NCBI RefSeq assembly: GCF_000373965.1
Contig: NZ_KB892857.1
Location: 47,576 to 111,575 of the forward strand
DNA: 64,000 nucleotides
Source of the DNA: Uliginosibacterium gangwonense DSM 18521
GTDB taxonomy: Bacteria > Pseudomonadota > Gammaproteobacteria > Burkholderiales > Rhodocyclaceae
Direction of reading: 5' to 3'
This document shows, piece after piece, positions 25,389 to 34,923 of the stretch. Within the stretch, counting starts at the first letter, position 1. Each line of letters starts with the position of its first letter. Below the pieces are notes generated by a model. That model made no database searches, had not been told where the DNA came from, and saw nothing but the letters and a program-made list of their open reading frames with translations. The translations under genes and the position numbers were made by a program.

Positions 25389-27707
25389 ATGAGTGACGCA
25401 GCGCAACCGCTGACCGATCAAGACGAAGGCCCGCTGTCTCCATGGTGGATACGCGCGATATTGATCGTGATGGTGCTTGGCTTTAGCGGGCTGATCATAA
25501 TAACGACGCTTGCATACCACAATGCGCCGCCGATTCCCGCCCTGGTGGTGGACGACAAGGGGGTTACCCTCTTCAGCGGTAATGATATAGGTGAAGGCCA
25601 AGCAGTATTTCTCAAATATGGCCTGATGGACAATGGCAGCATCTGGGGCCACGGTGCCTATCTGGGGCCGGATTATTCTGCAGAAGCCTTGCATCGCATC
25701 GGCGAAGACACGGCTGAAACTATCGCACAGCAGCAATTTAATCAGCCTCTGGCTGCACTGACACGCTCGCAGCAAGCGGCAGTCCATGCCGAAACAGCTG
25801 TTGTGCTTAAAACCAACCGTTATGACGCAGCCAAGGACATCCTGCAGTTGACGGCGCCAGAAGCTATGGCTTATCGCCAACAGTTCAAATACTGGGCTGA
25901 CTATTTCCGAGATCCTTCGCGCAATGGTGGCTTGAAGGATAACCTCATTAGCGATCCTGTCGAGTTGCACCAATTCACGGCCTTCGTTTCATGGGCTGCC
26001 TGGGCCTCGGTGGCGAACCGCCCCGGTGAGGAATATTCCTACACCAACAACTTTCCGTACGACCCCAGCGTTGGCAATCAATCCACGCCGGGTGCCTTGC
26101 TGTGGAGCGCTTTGAGTCTGATGGTGTTGCTGGCTGGCACCGCTGCCGTATTACTGGCGTTCGGTAAGTTCGATTATTTGGGTTGGATTTCCCGTGGCCA
26201 TCACATTCACCCACAGTTGCTGCCGGGACAATCCAGCCGGGGCCAGAATGCGTTGGTAAAGTTCTTCGTGGTCGTGGCGCTTTTGTTCCTGATGCAAACC
26301 CTGGTCGGCGGCGCCGTCGCGCATTACCGCGCCGATCCGGGAAATTTCTACGGCATCAAGTTGGAAAACATCTTTCCTAGCAATCTGATGCGCATATGGC
26401 ATTTGCAAACATCAATTTTCTGGATCGCAACCTCTTATGTTGCAGCTGCGCTGTTCCTTGCCCGCTCGCTTCGTACTGACGAGCCACGCTGGCTCACCGG
26501 CTGGACGCATGTGCTGTTTTCCGCGTTCGCAGTTGTGATCGCAGGCAGTCTGATCGGCGAGTGGTTGGGGATTTCGCAACTGCTCGGTCAATGGTGGTTC
26601 TGGTTCGGCAATCAGGGCTGGGAATACCTGGAACTTGGCCGCGTTTGGCAATTCTTGCTGGTAGTTGGTTTATCGGTGTGGTTCGTATTGCTATGGATAT
26701 TGCTGCGCTCGCGTACACTATCGCAGAAGGCAGTGAGGCCCATTGTCAGAATGTTTCTGGTCGCTGCGCTGGCGATTCCGGTTTTCTATATTCCGGCCCT
26801 GTTTTTCGGTGCCAAGACCAATTACACCGTCGTCGATACATGGCGATTCTGGATCATTCACTTGTGGGTGGAGGGTTTCTTTGAATTCTTTGCAACGACA
26901 GTCGTAGCACTGACGTTCTATCAACTAGGCCTGACACGGCGCAATGTCGCGTTGCGCGTGATCTATCTTGATGCCATTCTCTACTTTCTGGGTGGCCTGA
27001 TGGGCACTGGTCACCATTGGTACTTTACGGGCCAAACCAACGTCAACATGGCTTTCTCGGCCTTGTTTTCCGTGCTGGAAGTGGTCCCGCTGACCTTGCT
27101 TACACTCGACGCCTGGGATTTCGTGCGCACGACGCGTGGCGAGTGTGAAGTATGCGGCAAAGCAGTGGCCGTACCCCACAAGTGGACGTTTTACTTTCTG
27201 ATGGCAGTAGGTTTTTGGAACTTTGTCGGAGCCGGCATTTTCGGTTTCCTGATCAACTTGCCGATTATCAGCTACTACGAGATAGGCACTCAATTGACAC
27301 CGAATCACGGCCATGCCGCGTTAATGGGCGTCTTCGGTATGCTGGCGATTGCTTTGATGGTGTTTGTGTTACGTCAGACCAGCAATGACATTCGCTGGGC
27401 CGGAATCGAAAAGTACATCCAAGTTGCATTCTGGGGAACCAATGTTGGACTAGCGATGATGGTGGCATTGAGCCTGTTCCCAAGTGGGGTACTACAGGTG
27501 TGGGATGTGGTGCAACATGGCTACTGGCACGCGCGTAGCCTTGACTATACCGGCGGTGATCAGGCTCGCCTGCTCGAGTGGATGCGCATGCCAGGAGATG
27601 TGGTATTCATCTTGGGCGGCGCCGTACCACTGGTCATCGCATCAATCAAAGGCTATCTGGGCATGCGCACAGCAGCAAAGGAATCCGATCAACGCATTGC
27701 CATGTAA
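25389..27707 (+). CDS. norB: Quinol-dependent nitric oxide reductase (qNor)
   Basis: A 772-residue membrane enzyme reducing 2 NO to N2O with quinol as donor. The N-terminal extension (about residues 1-220: a first helix near 20-42, then a periplasmic domain) replaces the separate cytochrome c subunit NorC. The catalytic part has about 12-13 helices with the expected metal ligands: HLQTSIFW, HLWVEGFFEFF (FeB His plus Glu), GTGHHWYFTG (FeB His pair) and NHGHAALMGVFG (haem ligands). No norC or norQ/D is nearby, consistent with the single-subunit type. It serves NO detoxification or denitrification. Often named norZ. Confidence 0.95.
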   Translation: MSDAAQPLTDQDEGPLSPWWIRAILIVMVLGFSGLIIITTLAYHNAPPIPALVVDDKGVTLFSGNDIGEGQAVFLKYGLMDNGSIWGHGAYLGPDYSAEALHRIGEDTAETIAQQQFNQPLAALTRSQQAAVHAETAVVLKTNRYDAAKDILQLTAPEAMAYRQQFKYWADYFRDPSRNGGLKDNLISDPVELHQFTAFVSWAAWASVANRPGEEYSYTNNFPYDPSVGNQSTPGALLWSALSLMVLLAGTAAVLLAFGKFDYLGWISRGHHIHPQLLPGQSSRGQNALVKFFVVVALLFLMQTLVGGAVAHYRADPGNFYGIKLENIFPSNLMRIWHLQTSIFWIATSYVAAALFLARSLRTDEPRWLTGWTHVLFSAFAVVIAGSLIGEWLGISQLLGQWWFWFGNQGWEYLELGRVWQFLLVVGLSVWFVLLWILLRSRTLSQKAVRPIVRMFLVAALAIPVFYIPALFFGAKTNYTVVDTWRFWIIHLWVEGFFEFFATTVVALTFYQLGLTRRNVALRVIYLDAILYFLGGLMGTGHHWYFTGQTNVNMAFSALFSVLEVVPLTLLTLDAWDFVRTTRGECEVCGKAVAVPHKWTFYFLMAVGFWNFVGAGIFGFLINLPIISYYEIGTQLTPNHGHAALMGVFGMLAIALMVFVLRQTSNDIRWAGIEKYIQVAFWGTNVGLAMMVALSLFPSGVLQVWDVVQHGYWHARSLDYTGGDQARLLEWMRMPGDVVFILGGAVPLVIASIKGYLGMRTAAKESDQRIAM

Positions 27708-27774
27708 TTAATATGGTCGATTGATTATTGATGATGGTTCGACACGGCCTAATGTTTACAGCATGTTCGGTTCA

Positions 27775-27792
27775 GTTGGACTGTGGTCCAAC
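27775..27792 (+). terminator. Hairpin downstream of the NO reductase gene
   Basis: GTTGGAC-TGTG-GTCCAAC is a perfect 7-bp stem with a 4-nt loop 68 nt after the stop. A clear T run is lacking, so termination is only possible. A second imperfect dyad, GATC-rich, lies at 27810-27828. Confidence 0.35.
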
Positions 27793-27973
27793 GGTTAAAA
27801 TAAATGGCCGATCAATTATTAATCGATCACCCTCTGTCGTATATGTAAATATCCCCACTCTGGCGTGGGTCGGTGTGCGTGATTCCTGGGGCGGCAAGCG
27901 GGCGTCCAATGGTAATCTTGCCCTGCGTCCGGTATACACCGTCTAGCTGCCGATTTGATTCTGTCCGACCACA

Positions 27974-28924
27974 TCAATTGAGATCGTGATGAGAACTAGG
28001 CAATCGAACTCCGGGTACTTGGGGAAGGTAATCTCGCATCACTTGGATGAACGCCATTAGGCGAGCTGGGCGAAAGCGCGCGGGGGGATATACCAGCGAG
28101 ATCGGCAAGGGCGGCGCAGACCAATCAGGGGCCAGTTGAATCAATCGCCCGTCGCTCAACGCGTCGGCAACTGCCCACGCTGAAGCAATCCCCACTCCCA
28201 TGCCGGCCAGTACAGCATTACAGAGTGCATGAAGATGATCTGTCGATAATCGGGGATGGATCGCTAATCGCTTTGCTTCTCCGAACTGAGTGTGGTGCAG
28301 CACCACCTCATCGCGGTAAAACGTATTCAGCGCAATCCATGGCAGTTGTGCCAACGCTACCGGATCATTGGGTAATGGTGCGTCACCCAAGATGCTAGGG
28401 GCCGCCACAACAATCCTAGGTAATTCAGCCAGGCGGATGGCAATCAATCCCGGAGCATCAACAGCGCCGATTCGGATAGCACAATCGATGCCCTCCGCGA
28501 TGAAATCGGGCATACGGTCGTGTAATAGCCACTCCACAGACACATTGGGATGTCCGTTTAGAAATTCGATTAACGGGGGTATCAATTGTTGCTGTCCGAA
28601 CACCGATGGCACCAAGACCCGGAGGTTGCCTCGTGGTAAATCCTGGACTCCCCGCAAATCCGATTCAATGGCATGCCAGCGCTCAAGCAACTCCTTGGCA
28701 TGTTCATAGCAACGCTCGCCATCCTCAGTAAGGTTCATGGCATGCGTGGAACGCAGCAACAATCGGAGGCCCATAAGGCGTTCGAGTTGTTGCAACCGAC
28801 GGCTGACAGTCGGTTGGGTCGTCCCTTGTTGCTGCGCGGCAGCAGATAGGCTGCCTGCCTCAACGATTCGGACAAATGTTTCCAGTAGATCCAGCCGATC
28901 AGCGCCAATTGACAGTTTGTTCAT
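27974..28924 (-). CDS. LysR-family transcriptional regulator
   Basis: A 316-residue LysR protein: an N-terminal helix-turn-helix (LETFVRIVEAGSLSAAAQQQ, then TTQPTVSRRLQQLERLMG) and a C-terminal ligand-binding domain starting near residue 95 (GNLRVLVPSVFGQQQLIPPL). It is transcribed away from an MFS transporter gene with 101 nt between start codons, the typical arrangement for LysR control of the neighbour. The inducer is unknown. Confidence 0.9.
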   Translation of the reverse strand: MNKLSIGADRLDLLETFVRIVEAGSLSAAAQQQGTTQPTVSRRLQQLERLMGLRLLLRSTHAMNLTEDGERCYEHAKELLERWHAIESDLRGVQDLPRGNLRVLVPSVFGQQQLIPPLIEFLNGHPNVSVEWLLHDRMPDFIAEGIDCAIRIGAVDAPGLIAIRLAELPRIVVAAPSILGDAPLPNDPVALAQLPWIALNTFYRDEVVLHHTQFGEAKRLAIHPRLSTDHLHALCNAVLAGMGVGIASAWAVADALSDGRLIQLAPDWSAPPLPISLVYPPARFRPARLMAFIQVMRDYLPQVPGVRLPSSHHDLN

Positions 28925-29025
28925 ACTCTTAACGTATAACAGTTCTTTGTCTTAGGCTACTACAACACAATTCATGTATCAGGAGAATAAGGGTGTCCCC
29001 ACGCTTACCTCTTTGGAGTTCTGTC

Positions 29026-30255
29026 ATGTCATCTTCTTCCTTGAGCTACCCGGCATCAACAATCGCCGATAAGCCAGTGCCAGCATTCTTAGTCACCTTG
29101 TTAGCCACTGGGGCCGGATTGTCCGTAGCCTCTCTCTATTACAGTCAGCCCATGCTTGGCATTCTGGCGGTGGATATTGGTGTCAGCGCTCTGGATATCG
29201 GCTTTGTACCAACCCTGACCCAGCTGGGCTACGCTGCGGGTATTCTGCTGCTCGCCCCATTGGGTGACCGTCATGATCGCCGCTCCATCATTCTTATAAA
29301 AGCCGCCCTGCTGGTGATATCGCTTCTCGCGGCTGCTGCGGCTCCATCCCTTGGTATGTTGCTGGCTGCAAGTTTGGCGATAGGAATTACCGCCACCGTT
29401 GCTCAAGACATCGTGCCCGCAGCAGCAACCTTGGCACATGCATCCCGGCGCGGGAAAGTCGTTGGCAGTGTCATGACCGGCGTGCTCCTTGGTATCTTGC
29501 TTTCCCGGGTTATCAGCGGCTTTGTTGCAGAGCATTTCGGCTGGCGTTCAATGTTTGTCCTTGCCGCCATTGGCGTAGCTCTCAGTGGCGTTGCGCTCTG
29601 GCGAGCCTTGCCCCGCTTTTCGCCGACCACCACCATGACTTACCCGGCATTGCTGGGATCGCTGCTCAAGCTCCTGCGTCGCCATGCCACTCTGCGCCGC
29701 GCGGCCTTGTCCCAGGGATTGTTGTCCCTAGGTTTCAGTGCATTCTGGTCCACCCTGGCTGTTATGCTACATGCTGGGCCATTCCACATGGGCAGTGCAG
29801 CGGCTGGCGCTTTTGGGCTTGCCGGTGCTGTCGGTGCCTTGGCCGCACCCGTGGCAGGCCACCTGACCGATCGTCGCGGACCGGAACTTGTGACTCGCGT
29901 AGGGGCTGGGTTAACTGCGCTTTTCTTCGCGATAATGTGCCTTTCCCCGCTCCTGTCTGCGACTGCCCAACTTTGGCTACTCGGAATCGGCACCGTCGGT
30001 TTCGACCTCGGGGTACAAACGACGCTGATTGCACATCAATCCATCATCTATGGTATCGATCCGGGGGCCCGCAGCCGTCTGAATGCCGTTCTTTTCGTCA
30101 GCATGTTTATCGGCATGGCGGCAGGCGCCGCGTTAGGCAGTACCCTACTGGCTCAATGGGGATGGATTGCTGTGACCAGTATGGCTACGATCTCTGCCCT
30201 GGCCGCACTTGCCGTGCGTTTCTGGTCTGAGCCTGAAGACAAGAATCTTAGGTGA
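29026..30255 (+). CDS. MFS transporter, drug/solute efflux type
   Basis: A 409-residue protein with 12 predicted helices. The loop 2-3 motif appears as GDRHDRRSIIL and its counterpart in the second half as GHLTDRRGPELVTR. It is a major-facilitator H+ antiporter probably exporting a drug or metabolite. The start ATG 29026 has TTTGGAG upstream; an in-frame extension to 28993 lacks one. Control by the divergent LysR gene is inferred from position. Confidence 0.87.
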   Translation: MSSSSLSYPASTIADKPVPAFLVTLLATGAGLSVASLYYSQPMLGILAVDIGVSALDIGFVPTLTQLGYAAGILLLAPLGDRHDRRSIILIKAALLVISLLAAAAAPSLGMLLAASLAIGITATVAQDIVPAAATLAHASRRGKVVGSVMTGVLLGILLSRVISGFVAEHFGWRSMFVLAAIGVALSGVALWRALPRFSPTTTMTYPALLGSLLKLLRRHATLRRAALSQGLLSLGFSAFWSTLAVMLHAGPFHMGSAAAGAFGLAGAVGALAAPVAGHLTDRRGPELVTRVGAGLTALFFAIMCLSPLLSATAQLWLLGIGTVGFDLGVQTTLIAHQSIIYGIDPGARSRLNAVLFVSMFIGMAAGAALGSTLLAQWGWIAVTSMATISALAALAVRFWSEPEDKNLR

Positions 30256-30556
30256 GAACGTTGCGCACGCTTCGGAAACGATATTTTTTTATCGCTAGTT
30301 CGATCGCCGCACCTTGCCGGCAGCAATCCGCAGTATTGCTGCCTTTCCCTCTCAGACTGATCAACCTCTGTTTTGCCGAGGTTCGAACGGATATCGCCCA
30401 GAAGAAAATTCGCCGGCAGACCACGGTTTTTTTGGACAGAACCTCGGCCAAAGCAGCCATTCGACACTTCCAACCTGGGCAACCGGTTTTGAAGAAATGC
30501 AGACGTCACGGTGACTACAAAATGCAGGACGATTCACCCCCGCGTACCGCGCCTTA
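30256..30556. other. Convergent gap, no gene supported
   Basis: Between the MFS gene and the minus-strand GlxA-type regulator. Short frames exist in both directions but lack start signals. I see no clear terminator. Confidence 0.5.
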
Positions 30557-31570
30557 TCAAGATGGGCGGGCATTGCGGCTGTTTGACCAGCGTTTGTAGT
30601 CGACAGGAGACATCCCGATGAGTTGGAAAAAAGCGCGCCGGAATGAAGTGTCATCGTTGTAGCCACATTGGGTGGCAACCTGCTTGATACTGGCGCCGGG
30701 GTTGTCCAGCAGCATGCAGGCGGTTTCGATTCTGACGCGGGTAATGAACGCTTTGGGTGATTCATTGACCAGTTCCTTCAGCCGACGATGCAGGGTCCGC
30801 TCGCTCAGGTTGAGCGCCTTGGCCAGCCGTTCTGCAGTCATGCCGGGCTGTTCATGACGAATGATTTGCTCTGCCTGCAGCAATAAAGGGTCGGCGGTAT
30901 TGACGAAACCTCGTGGTGCATAGACCAATTGCGGCAGCGACTGACTGTCGGCCACCGAAATGTCGGCAGCCAGTTTGGCCACATCGGCTCCAGCCAGCCG
31001 GCGGATCATGTGCAAGGCCAGATCGACCCAAGAGAGTGGTCCACCTGTCGTCACGACACGGTCCTGTTCTTCAATCGCCGCCCCCCACGCGACATGCGCC
31101 TTGGGAAAGCGCCGTTTGAAGGCGTGATGCAGCCACCACGTGGTGGTGCAACGTCGTCCATCAAGCAGGCCTGCTTCCCCCAACACAAAGGTACCCGCGC
31201 AGGCCGCGCCTACCCATGCACCTTGCTGATGGCTCTGCTGGAACCAGCGCGCCGCCTGCTGAATGGACGCAGACATTGGTGGCAGTCTGTCCGCCCCCAG
31301 CGCCATGCCGGTAACCAGAACGGCATCGTATGCCTCCCCGCCAGCAAAGCCCTCGTCAACCGGGATCAGGCGGCCCTGAGGATCACGTAAAGGCTGTCCA
31401 TCAGCACTGACGATACGGGTTTCAAACGCCAACCCAGGCGGGATCGCCAGCCCCTGCGCCGCACCTTCGGGCGGCGCACGCAGCGCCTGATTGGTAATCC
31501 AGAACAGATCGGACAAGCCCGCTATGGCAGATAGCAGGCTGCCCTCCACTGCAACAATCGCAATCCGCAT
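30557..31570 (-). CDS. GlxA-family AraC-type regulator with DJ-1/PfpI domain
   Basis: A 337-residue protein: an N-terminal class I glutamine-amidotransferase-like domain (about 1-190; elbow AACAGTFVLGEAG with Cys) and a C-terminal AraC DNA-binding domain with two helix-turn-helix units (LAKALNLSERTLHRRLKELV and IKQVATQCGYNDDTSFRRAF). Such regulators sense small molecules through the DJ-1-like domain. It is divergent from a hydrolase-azoR-YciI run, its probable target. Confidence 0.9.
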   Translation of the reverse strand: MRIAIVAVEGSLLSAIAGLSDLFWITNQALRAPPEGAAQGLAIPPGLAFETRIVSADGQPLRDPQGRLIPVDEGFAGGEAYDAVLVTGMALGADRLPPMSASIQQAARWFQQSHQQGAWVGAACAGTFVLGEAGLLDGRRCTTTWWLHHAFKRRFPKAHVAWGAAIEEQDRVVTTGGPLSWVDLALHMIRRLAGADVAKLAADISVADSQSLPQLVYAPRGFVNTADPLLLQAEQIIRHEQPGMTAERLAKALNLSERTLHRRLKELVNESPKAFITRVRIETACMLLDNPGASIKQVATQCGYNDDTSFRRAFFQLIGMSPVDYKRWSNSRNARPS

Positions 31571-31598
31571 GCGGAGCTCCGAAAAATGGTTGGCGAAC

Positions 31599-31636
31599 TT
31601 TGCATGAAGTATGGCTGATTTGCCATCTAACGCAAA
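31599..31636. promoter_or_regulatory. Nested inverted repeat between the GlxA-type regulator and hydrolase genes
   Basis: TTTGC...GCAAA (outer) encloses ATGGC-TGATTT-GCCAT (inner) within the 117-nt divergent gap. AraC proteins more often use direct repeats, so this may be for another factor or be chance. Confidence 0.35.
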
Positions 31637-31687
31637 ACGGGCACCTTCTCTAGACTAGGAGGCATTGATTTCACAGACCTTGCTGAC

Positions 31688-32500
31688 ATGAAAACCTCCA
31701 CCAGAACACCACGCCCCCGCCCATGGCTCGGCAAGCTCGCGGCTGCCCTGAGCTTCGCGCTCATGCTGGGTCATGCGCCAGCAGCCTCTGCTGCTGATGA
31801 GGCGAGAATCAAGCACATCGTGCTGGTCCACGGCGCGTTTGTGGATGGATCAAGCTGGACACCTGTCATCGCCCGGCTGCAAGCCATGGGCTATCACGTT
31901 ACGGCAGTCCAGAACCACCTGAACTCGCTGGCCGATGATGTTACCAGTACTGAACAGGTCTTACGTCGCCAGCCCGGCAAGGTGCTGCTGGTTGGCCATT
32001 CCTGGGGAGGGGCTGTGATTAGCCAGGCGGGCAACGCGCCGAACGTAGCGGGCTTGGTCTATCTCTCTGCCCTGACGCCCGATAGTGGCGAATCTGTGGC
32101 CGGGCTATTACAGCGCCTGGATGTGCATATGACGGGGCTTGCGCCGGACGAAGCGGGTCTGATCTGGCTCGATCAACCCGAGCAGTTTCAGAAGATCATG
32201 GCGGGCGATCTACCGCTCGCGCGGGTACGCCAGCTCGCTGCTGTACAGCAACCCATCGCAGCCAACAGCTTTGCAGAACCTGTCACGCAGGCAGCGTGGC
32301 GCACCAAGCCCAGCTGGTATCTGGAGACCAGTCTCGATCAGGCGCTACCGCTCACCGCGCAAAAAGCCATGGCGCAACAGATAGGCGCCCGCGTGCGGAG
32401 TATTCCCGCCAGCCACCTTTCCATGATTTCACGCCCGCTTGCCGTCACAGCGTGGATTGACCGTGCCGCACGAGAGGCGGCACGTTCTGCAACACATTGA
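31688..32500 (+). CDS. Exported alpha/beta hydrolase
   Basis: A 270-residue protein with a signal peptide (basic start, hydrophobic about 15-30, ending ASAADEA). The body matches the small esterase/salicylate-esterase-like group: IVLVHGAFVDGSSW, then the nucleophile elbow GHSWGGAV and a late His in SHLSMISRP. It is the first gene of a plus-strand run with azoR and a YciI gene, divergent from a GlxA-type regulator. The stop lies 44 nt before the azoR start. The substrate is unknown. Confidence 0.83.
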   Translation: MKTSTRTPRPRPWLGKLAAALSFALMLGHAPAASAADEARIKHIVLVHGAFVDGSSWTPVIARLQAMGYHVTAVQNHLNSLADDVTSTEQVLRRQPGKVLLVGHSWGGAVISQAGNAPNVAGLVYLSALTPDSGESVAGLLQRLDVHMTGLAPDEAGLIWLDQPEQFQKIMAGDLPLARVRQLAAVQQPIAANSFAEPVTQAAWRTKPSWYLETSLDQALPLTAQKAMAQQIGARVRSIPASHLSMISRPLAVTAWIDRAAREAARSATH

Positions 32501-32544
32501 AACCTCCCCACTCCCAACCCTGCCCCCCTGACAGAGAGATAGAT

Positions 32545-33171
32545 ATGAACATCCTGCACATTGATTCGAGCATCCTGGACGGCAACTCCGTTACCCGTGA
32601 GTTGTCGGCTGCCATCGTCACACAACTGAAGGCCAGCCATCCCGATGCCAGCGTGACCTACCGCGACCTGGTCAAGCATGAGATCCGCCACCTCACCGGC
32701 GCAATTGCGGCAGGTTTCCGGCCGACCGGCTTGGACGATTTTGATGAAGCCACACGCCAGGAGCATCAGCTTTCCGCTGCGCTAGTCAGTGAATTTCTCG
32801 CTCACGATGTAATCGTCATCGGGGTGCCGATGTACAACTTTTCCGTGCCGAGCCAGTTGAAGGCTTGGCTGGACCGGCTTGCCCAGGCTGGGCGTACCTT
32901 CAAATACACCGAAACCGGGCCGGTCGGGCTGGTCAGCGGCACGCAGGTATTCATCGCTTCAGCACGTGGCGGCTTCTATGCCGAAGGCCCATTCACTCAT
33001 ATGGACTATCAGGAAAGCTACCTCAAGACCTTCTTCGGTTTTCTGGGAATTCGCGATGTTCACTTCATTCGCGCAGAAGGCGTATCGAAAGGCCCACAGA
33101 TCAAGGAAGCAGGCATCCAGCACGCCCATTCTGCCATCGCCGCAACACTTGCGATCTTCCAGAGCAAATAA
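32545..33171 (+). CDS. azoR: FMN-dependent NADH:quinone oxidoreductase / azoreductase AzoR
   Basis: A 208-residue flavodoxin-like enzyme reducing quinones and azo dyes by two electrons with NADH. ILHIDSSILDGNSVTREL (phosphate loop), VPMYNFSVPSQLKAWLDR (FMN contacts) and SARGGFY are diagnostic. The start ATG 32545 follows AGAGAG; an in-frame extension to 32497 is less likely. The quinone-reductase, YciI and hydrolase neighbours point to a response to quinones or other electrophiles. Confidence 0.92.
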   Translation: MNILHIDSSILDGNSVTRELSAAIVTQLKASHPDASVTYRDLVKHEIRHLTGAIAAGFRPTGLDDFDEATRQEHQLSAALVSEFLAHDVIVIGVPMYNFSVPSQLKAWLDRLAQAGRTFKYTETGPVGLVSGTQVFIASARGGFYAEGPFTHMDYQESYLKTFFGFLGIRDVHFIRAEGVSKGPQIKEAGIQHAHSAIAATLAIFQSK

Positions 33172-33203
33172 CCCGCAGGCCACGCAACGAAAAGGAGCGC
33201 CAT

Positions 33204-33521
33204 ATGCTGTTCGCCATCACCCTGAATTACCTGCGTCCGCCCGAAGACATCCAGGCGCAACTGGAAGCTCACAAAGCCTGGTTGGTTCGATACATTCAGA
33301 CCGGCAACATCCTGTTTGCTGGCCCGCTACACGCCAAGGCTGGCGGTTTCGTGCTCGCACATGCATCCGAGCAGGCGGAGATCCAGAACATGATCGCCGA
33401 AGACCCATTCCATATTCATAAGCTGGTCAGCTTCGATGTCCAAGCCACCGAGCCCGTAATTCGTGCTGAAAATTTTTCGGGCCACTGGGCTGCAGACGCA
33501 AAGGCAATTCCAAAGACATAG
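33204..33521 (+). CDS. YciI-family protein
   Basis: A 105-residue protein of the YciI/ferredoxin-like fold: RPPEDIQAQLEAHKAWL, then GNILFAGPLHAKAGGFVL and DPFHIHKLVSFDV, with the conserved His and Asp thought to act in catalysis. Biochemical roles are mostly unknown; some members dehalogenate. The start ATG 33204 has AAAGGAG upstream. It is 32 nt downstream of azoR and probably co-transcribed. Confidence 0.85.
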   Translation: MLFAITLNYLRPPEDIQAQLEAHKAWLVRYIQTGNILFAGPLHAKAGGFVLAHASEQAEIQNMIAEDPFHIHKLVSFDVQATEPVIRAENFSGHWAADAKAIPKT

Positions 33522-33585
33522 CATGTCTTGGGTATATGCCTTCAAAGAATCCAACTCAGACCATTACAAACTCTAGGTAAACGGC

Positions 33586-34196
33586 ATGAAGCGGAGCAAT
33601 TTCCTTACATCCATCACGACCATCTCGGCACTGTCTATCGTACCCTCGGCAACCTCATTTGCTCAGACCCCTTCGAATTTTGGGCTGCCGGATCTCCCTA
33701 AGAGCGATTCCATCGAGTCAAGATGGGAGAGGTTGAAATCATCGCACTACATGATGGTGCCACCCGCTTACCTCTTAATGAAAAGTATGTAACCAATGCC
33801 CCGTTCGCGGAGGTCAAAAAGCTGGCTTCTGACCTGGGGCTCAGTACCGATTATGTGGAACTTCCGTTCACCGCGTACCTCATCGTTGCCAGCTCCCGCC
33901 GCATCCTTCTTGATACTGGCTTGGGCAAGTTTGGCTCACCAACGGAAACGACTGGAAAACTCGTGAACAGTCTGGGTCTTGCTGGGTACAAGCCGGAAGA
34001 CATCGATACCGTCCTCATCTCACATTTCCATGCCGACCACATCAGCGGGCTGAGAAATCGTGCTGGAGTGTTTACTTACCCAAACGCCAAGGCCTGGGTT
34101 TCTTACATGGAATATGACTATTGGACTAGCCACAAAAACACGCAGGGAGCCCCCGAACGAAAAGCAGCTTTCGATTTAGAACTTATCCGTAAATAA
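33586..34196 (+). pseudogene. MBL-fold metallo-hydrolase, frameshifted and truncated
   Basis: ATG 33586 encodes a signal peptide (MKRSNFLTSITTISALSIVP, then SFAQTP) and GLPDLPKSDS. The matching continuation, HRVKMGEVEIIALHDGATR, is in another frame from about 33711, so a frameshift lies near 33705-33712. The second part keeps the metal motif HFHADHISGL. After about 34170 it departs from the family and stops at 34196, lacking the C-terminal third. It is probably dead; it was once the end of the azoR-YciI run. Confidence 0.75.
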
Positions 34197-34253
34197 GTGA
34201 TAACCTATCTCACACGTGTAAACATCGCGCTTGGGAGATGCTGATGGCAAAGG

Positions 34254-34451
34254 TCAAGTCCTGGGAAGTACGCCTACGAGAAACACCTTCTTGCGTCCAT
34301 GTCGGTCTGTCAGCCCTCCAGATGGGATCAGCATCGTGGCATAAGCCACAGTATAGGCATTGAGCACCCACGAAAGATCAGCCGCAGTGGCTTGCGGAAA
34401 ACCTGCGCACAAAGCACTGAAAGCTGCGAACAGTTGTTGGCGCGCGACCAA
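34254..34451 (-). pseudogene. MFS multidrug transporter (DHA2 type), N-terminal fragment
   Basis: The minus-strand frame reads FPQATAADLSWVLNAYTVAY and ATMLIPSGGLTDRHGRKKVF, which is helix 2 and the loop 2-3 motif of EmrB-like exporters. Only about 50 residues match; helix 1 and everything after helix 2 are missing. It is squeezed between the broken metallo-hydrolase and an IS21 fragment. Confidence 0.7.
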
Positions 34452-34539
34452 TATGATCCAGTTTGCGTAAGTAGTGCGCGTTGAAAATTACCCAGGTGAC
34501 TAACCTTCCTGCTCGGTTCTGGAGCGGGGCTAAAAGGAG

Positions 34540-34893
34540 ATGATCACCATAAAAGATCTGGGAATTATTCGACGTATGTTTTTCCGTGATGGGCTGTCCT
34601 TGTCGGAGATTGAACGACGCACAGGCCTGACCCGCAAGACGATTCGACGCTGGCTCAATGAGGGTGAGAGGCGAGAGCCCAAATACAAGCGGCGAGCCGC
34701 CGAGGACACCAAGATTGGGCCCTTTGCTGCGTATCTGATCAAGGCGCTGGAAGTCGATACTCACCGCCCCAAGCGTGATCGGCGCACTGCTCTGAAGTTG
34801 TTTGCCGAAATCAAAGCCGCCGGGTTGCCGTCCGGGCTGGGTTTGGCGTTCTTGATGGTGATGTCAGTAAGGGGCATAAGGGATTCTGCCTGA
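34540..34893 (+). pseudogene. IS21-family transposase IstA, N-terminal fragment
   Basis: The frame starts MITIKDLGIIRRMFFRDGLS and continues with SEIERRTGLTRKTIRRWL (helix-turn-helix) and HRPKRDRRTALKLFAEIKAAG, the IstA N-terminus. After about residue 95 the resemblance ends and the frame closes at 34893. The catalytic DDE domain and istB are absent. It is a relic of an insertion sequence near the tRNA-Ala end of the accessory region. Confidence 0.8.
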
Positions 34894-34923
34894 GCCTTAT
34901 CTGGCTTGGCTTTCCGGAGATTT

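Noticed and set aside
27728-27946. A 72-codon frame after the NO reductase gene
   Set aside because: It has no ribosome-binding site, spans two dyads and has no recognisable family.
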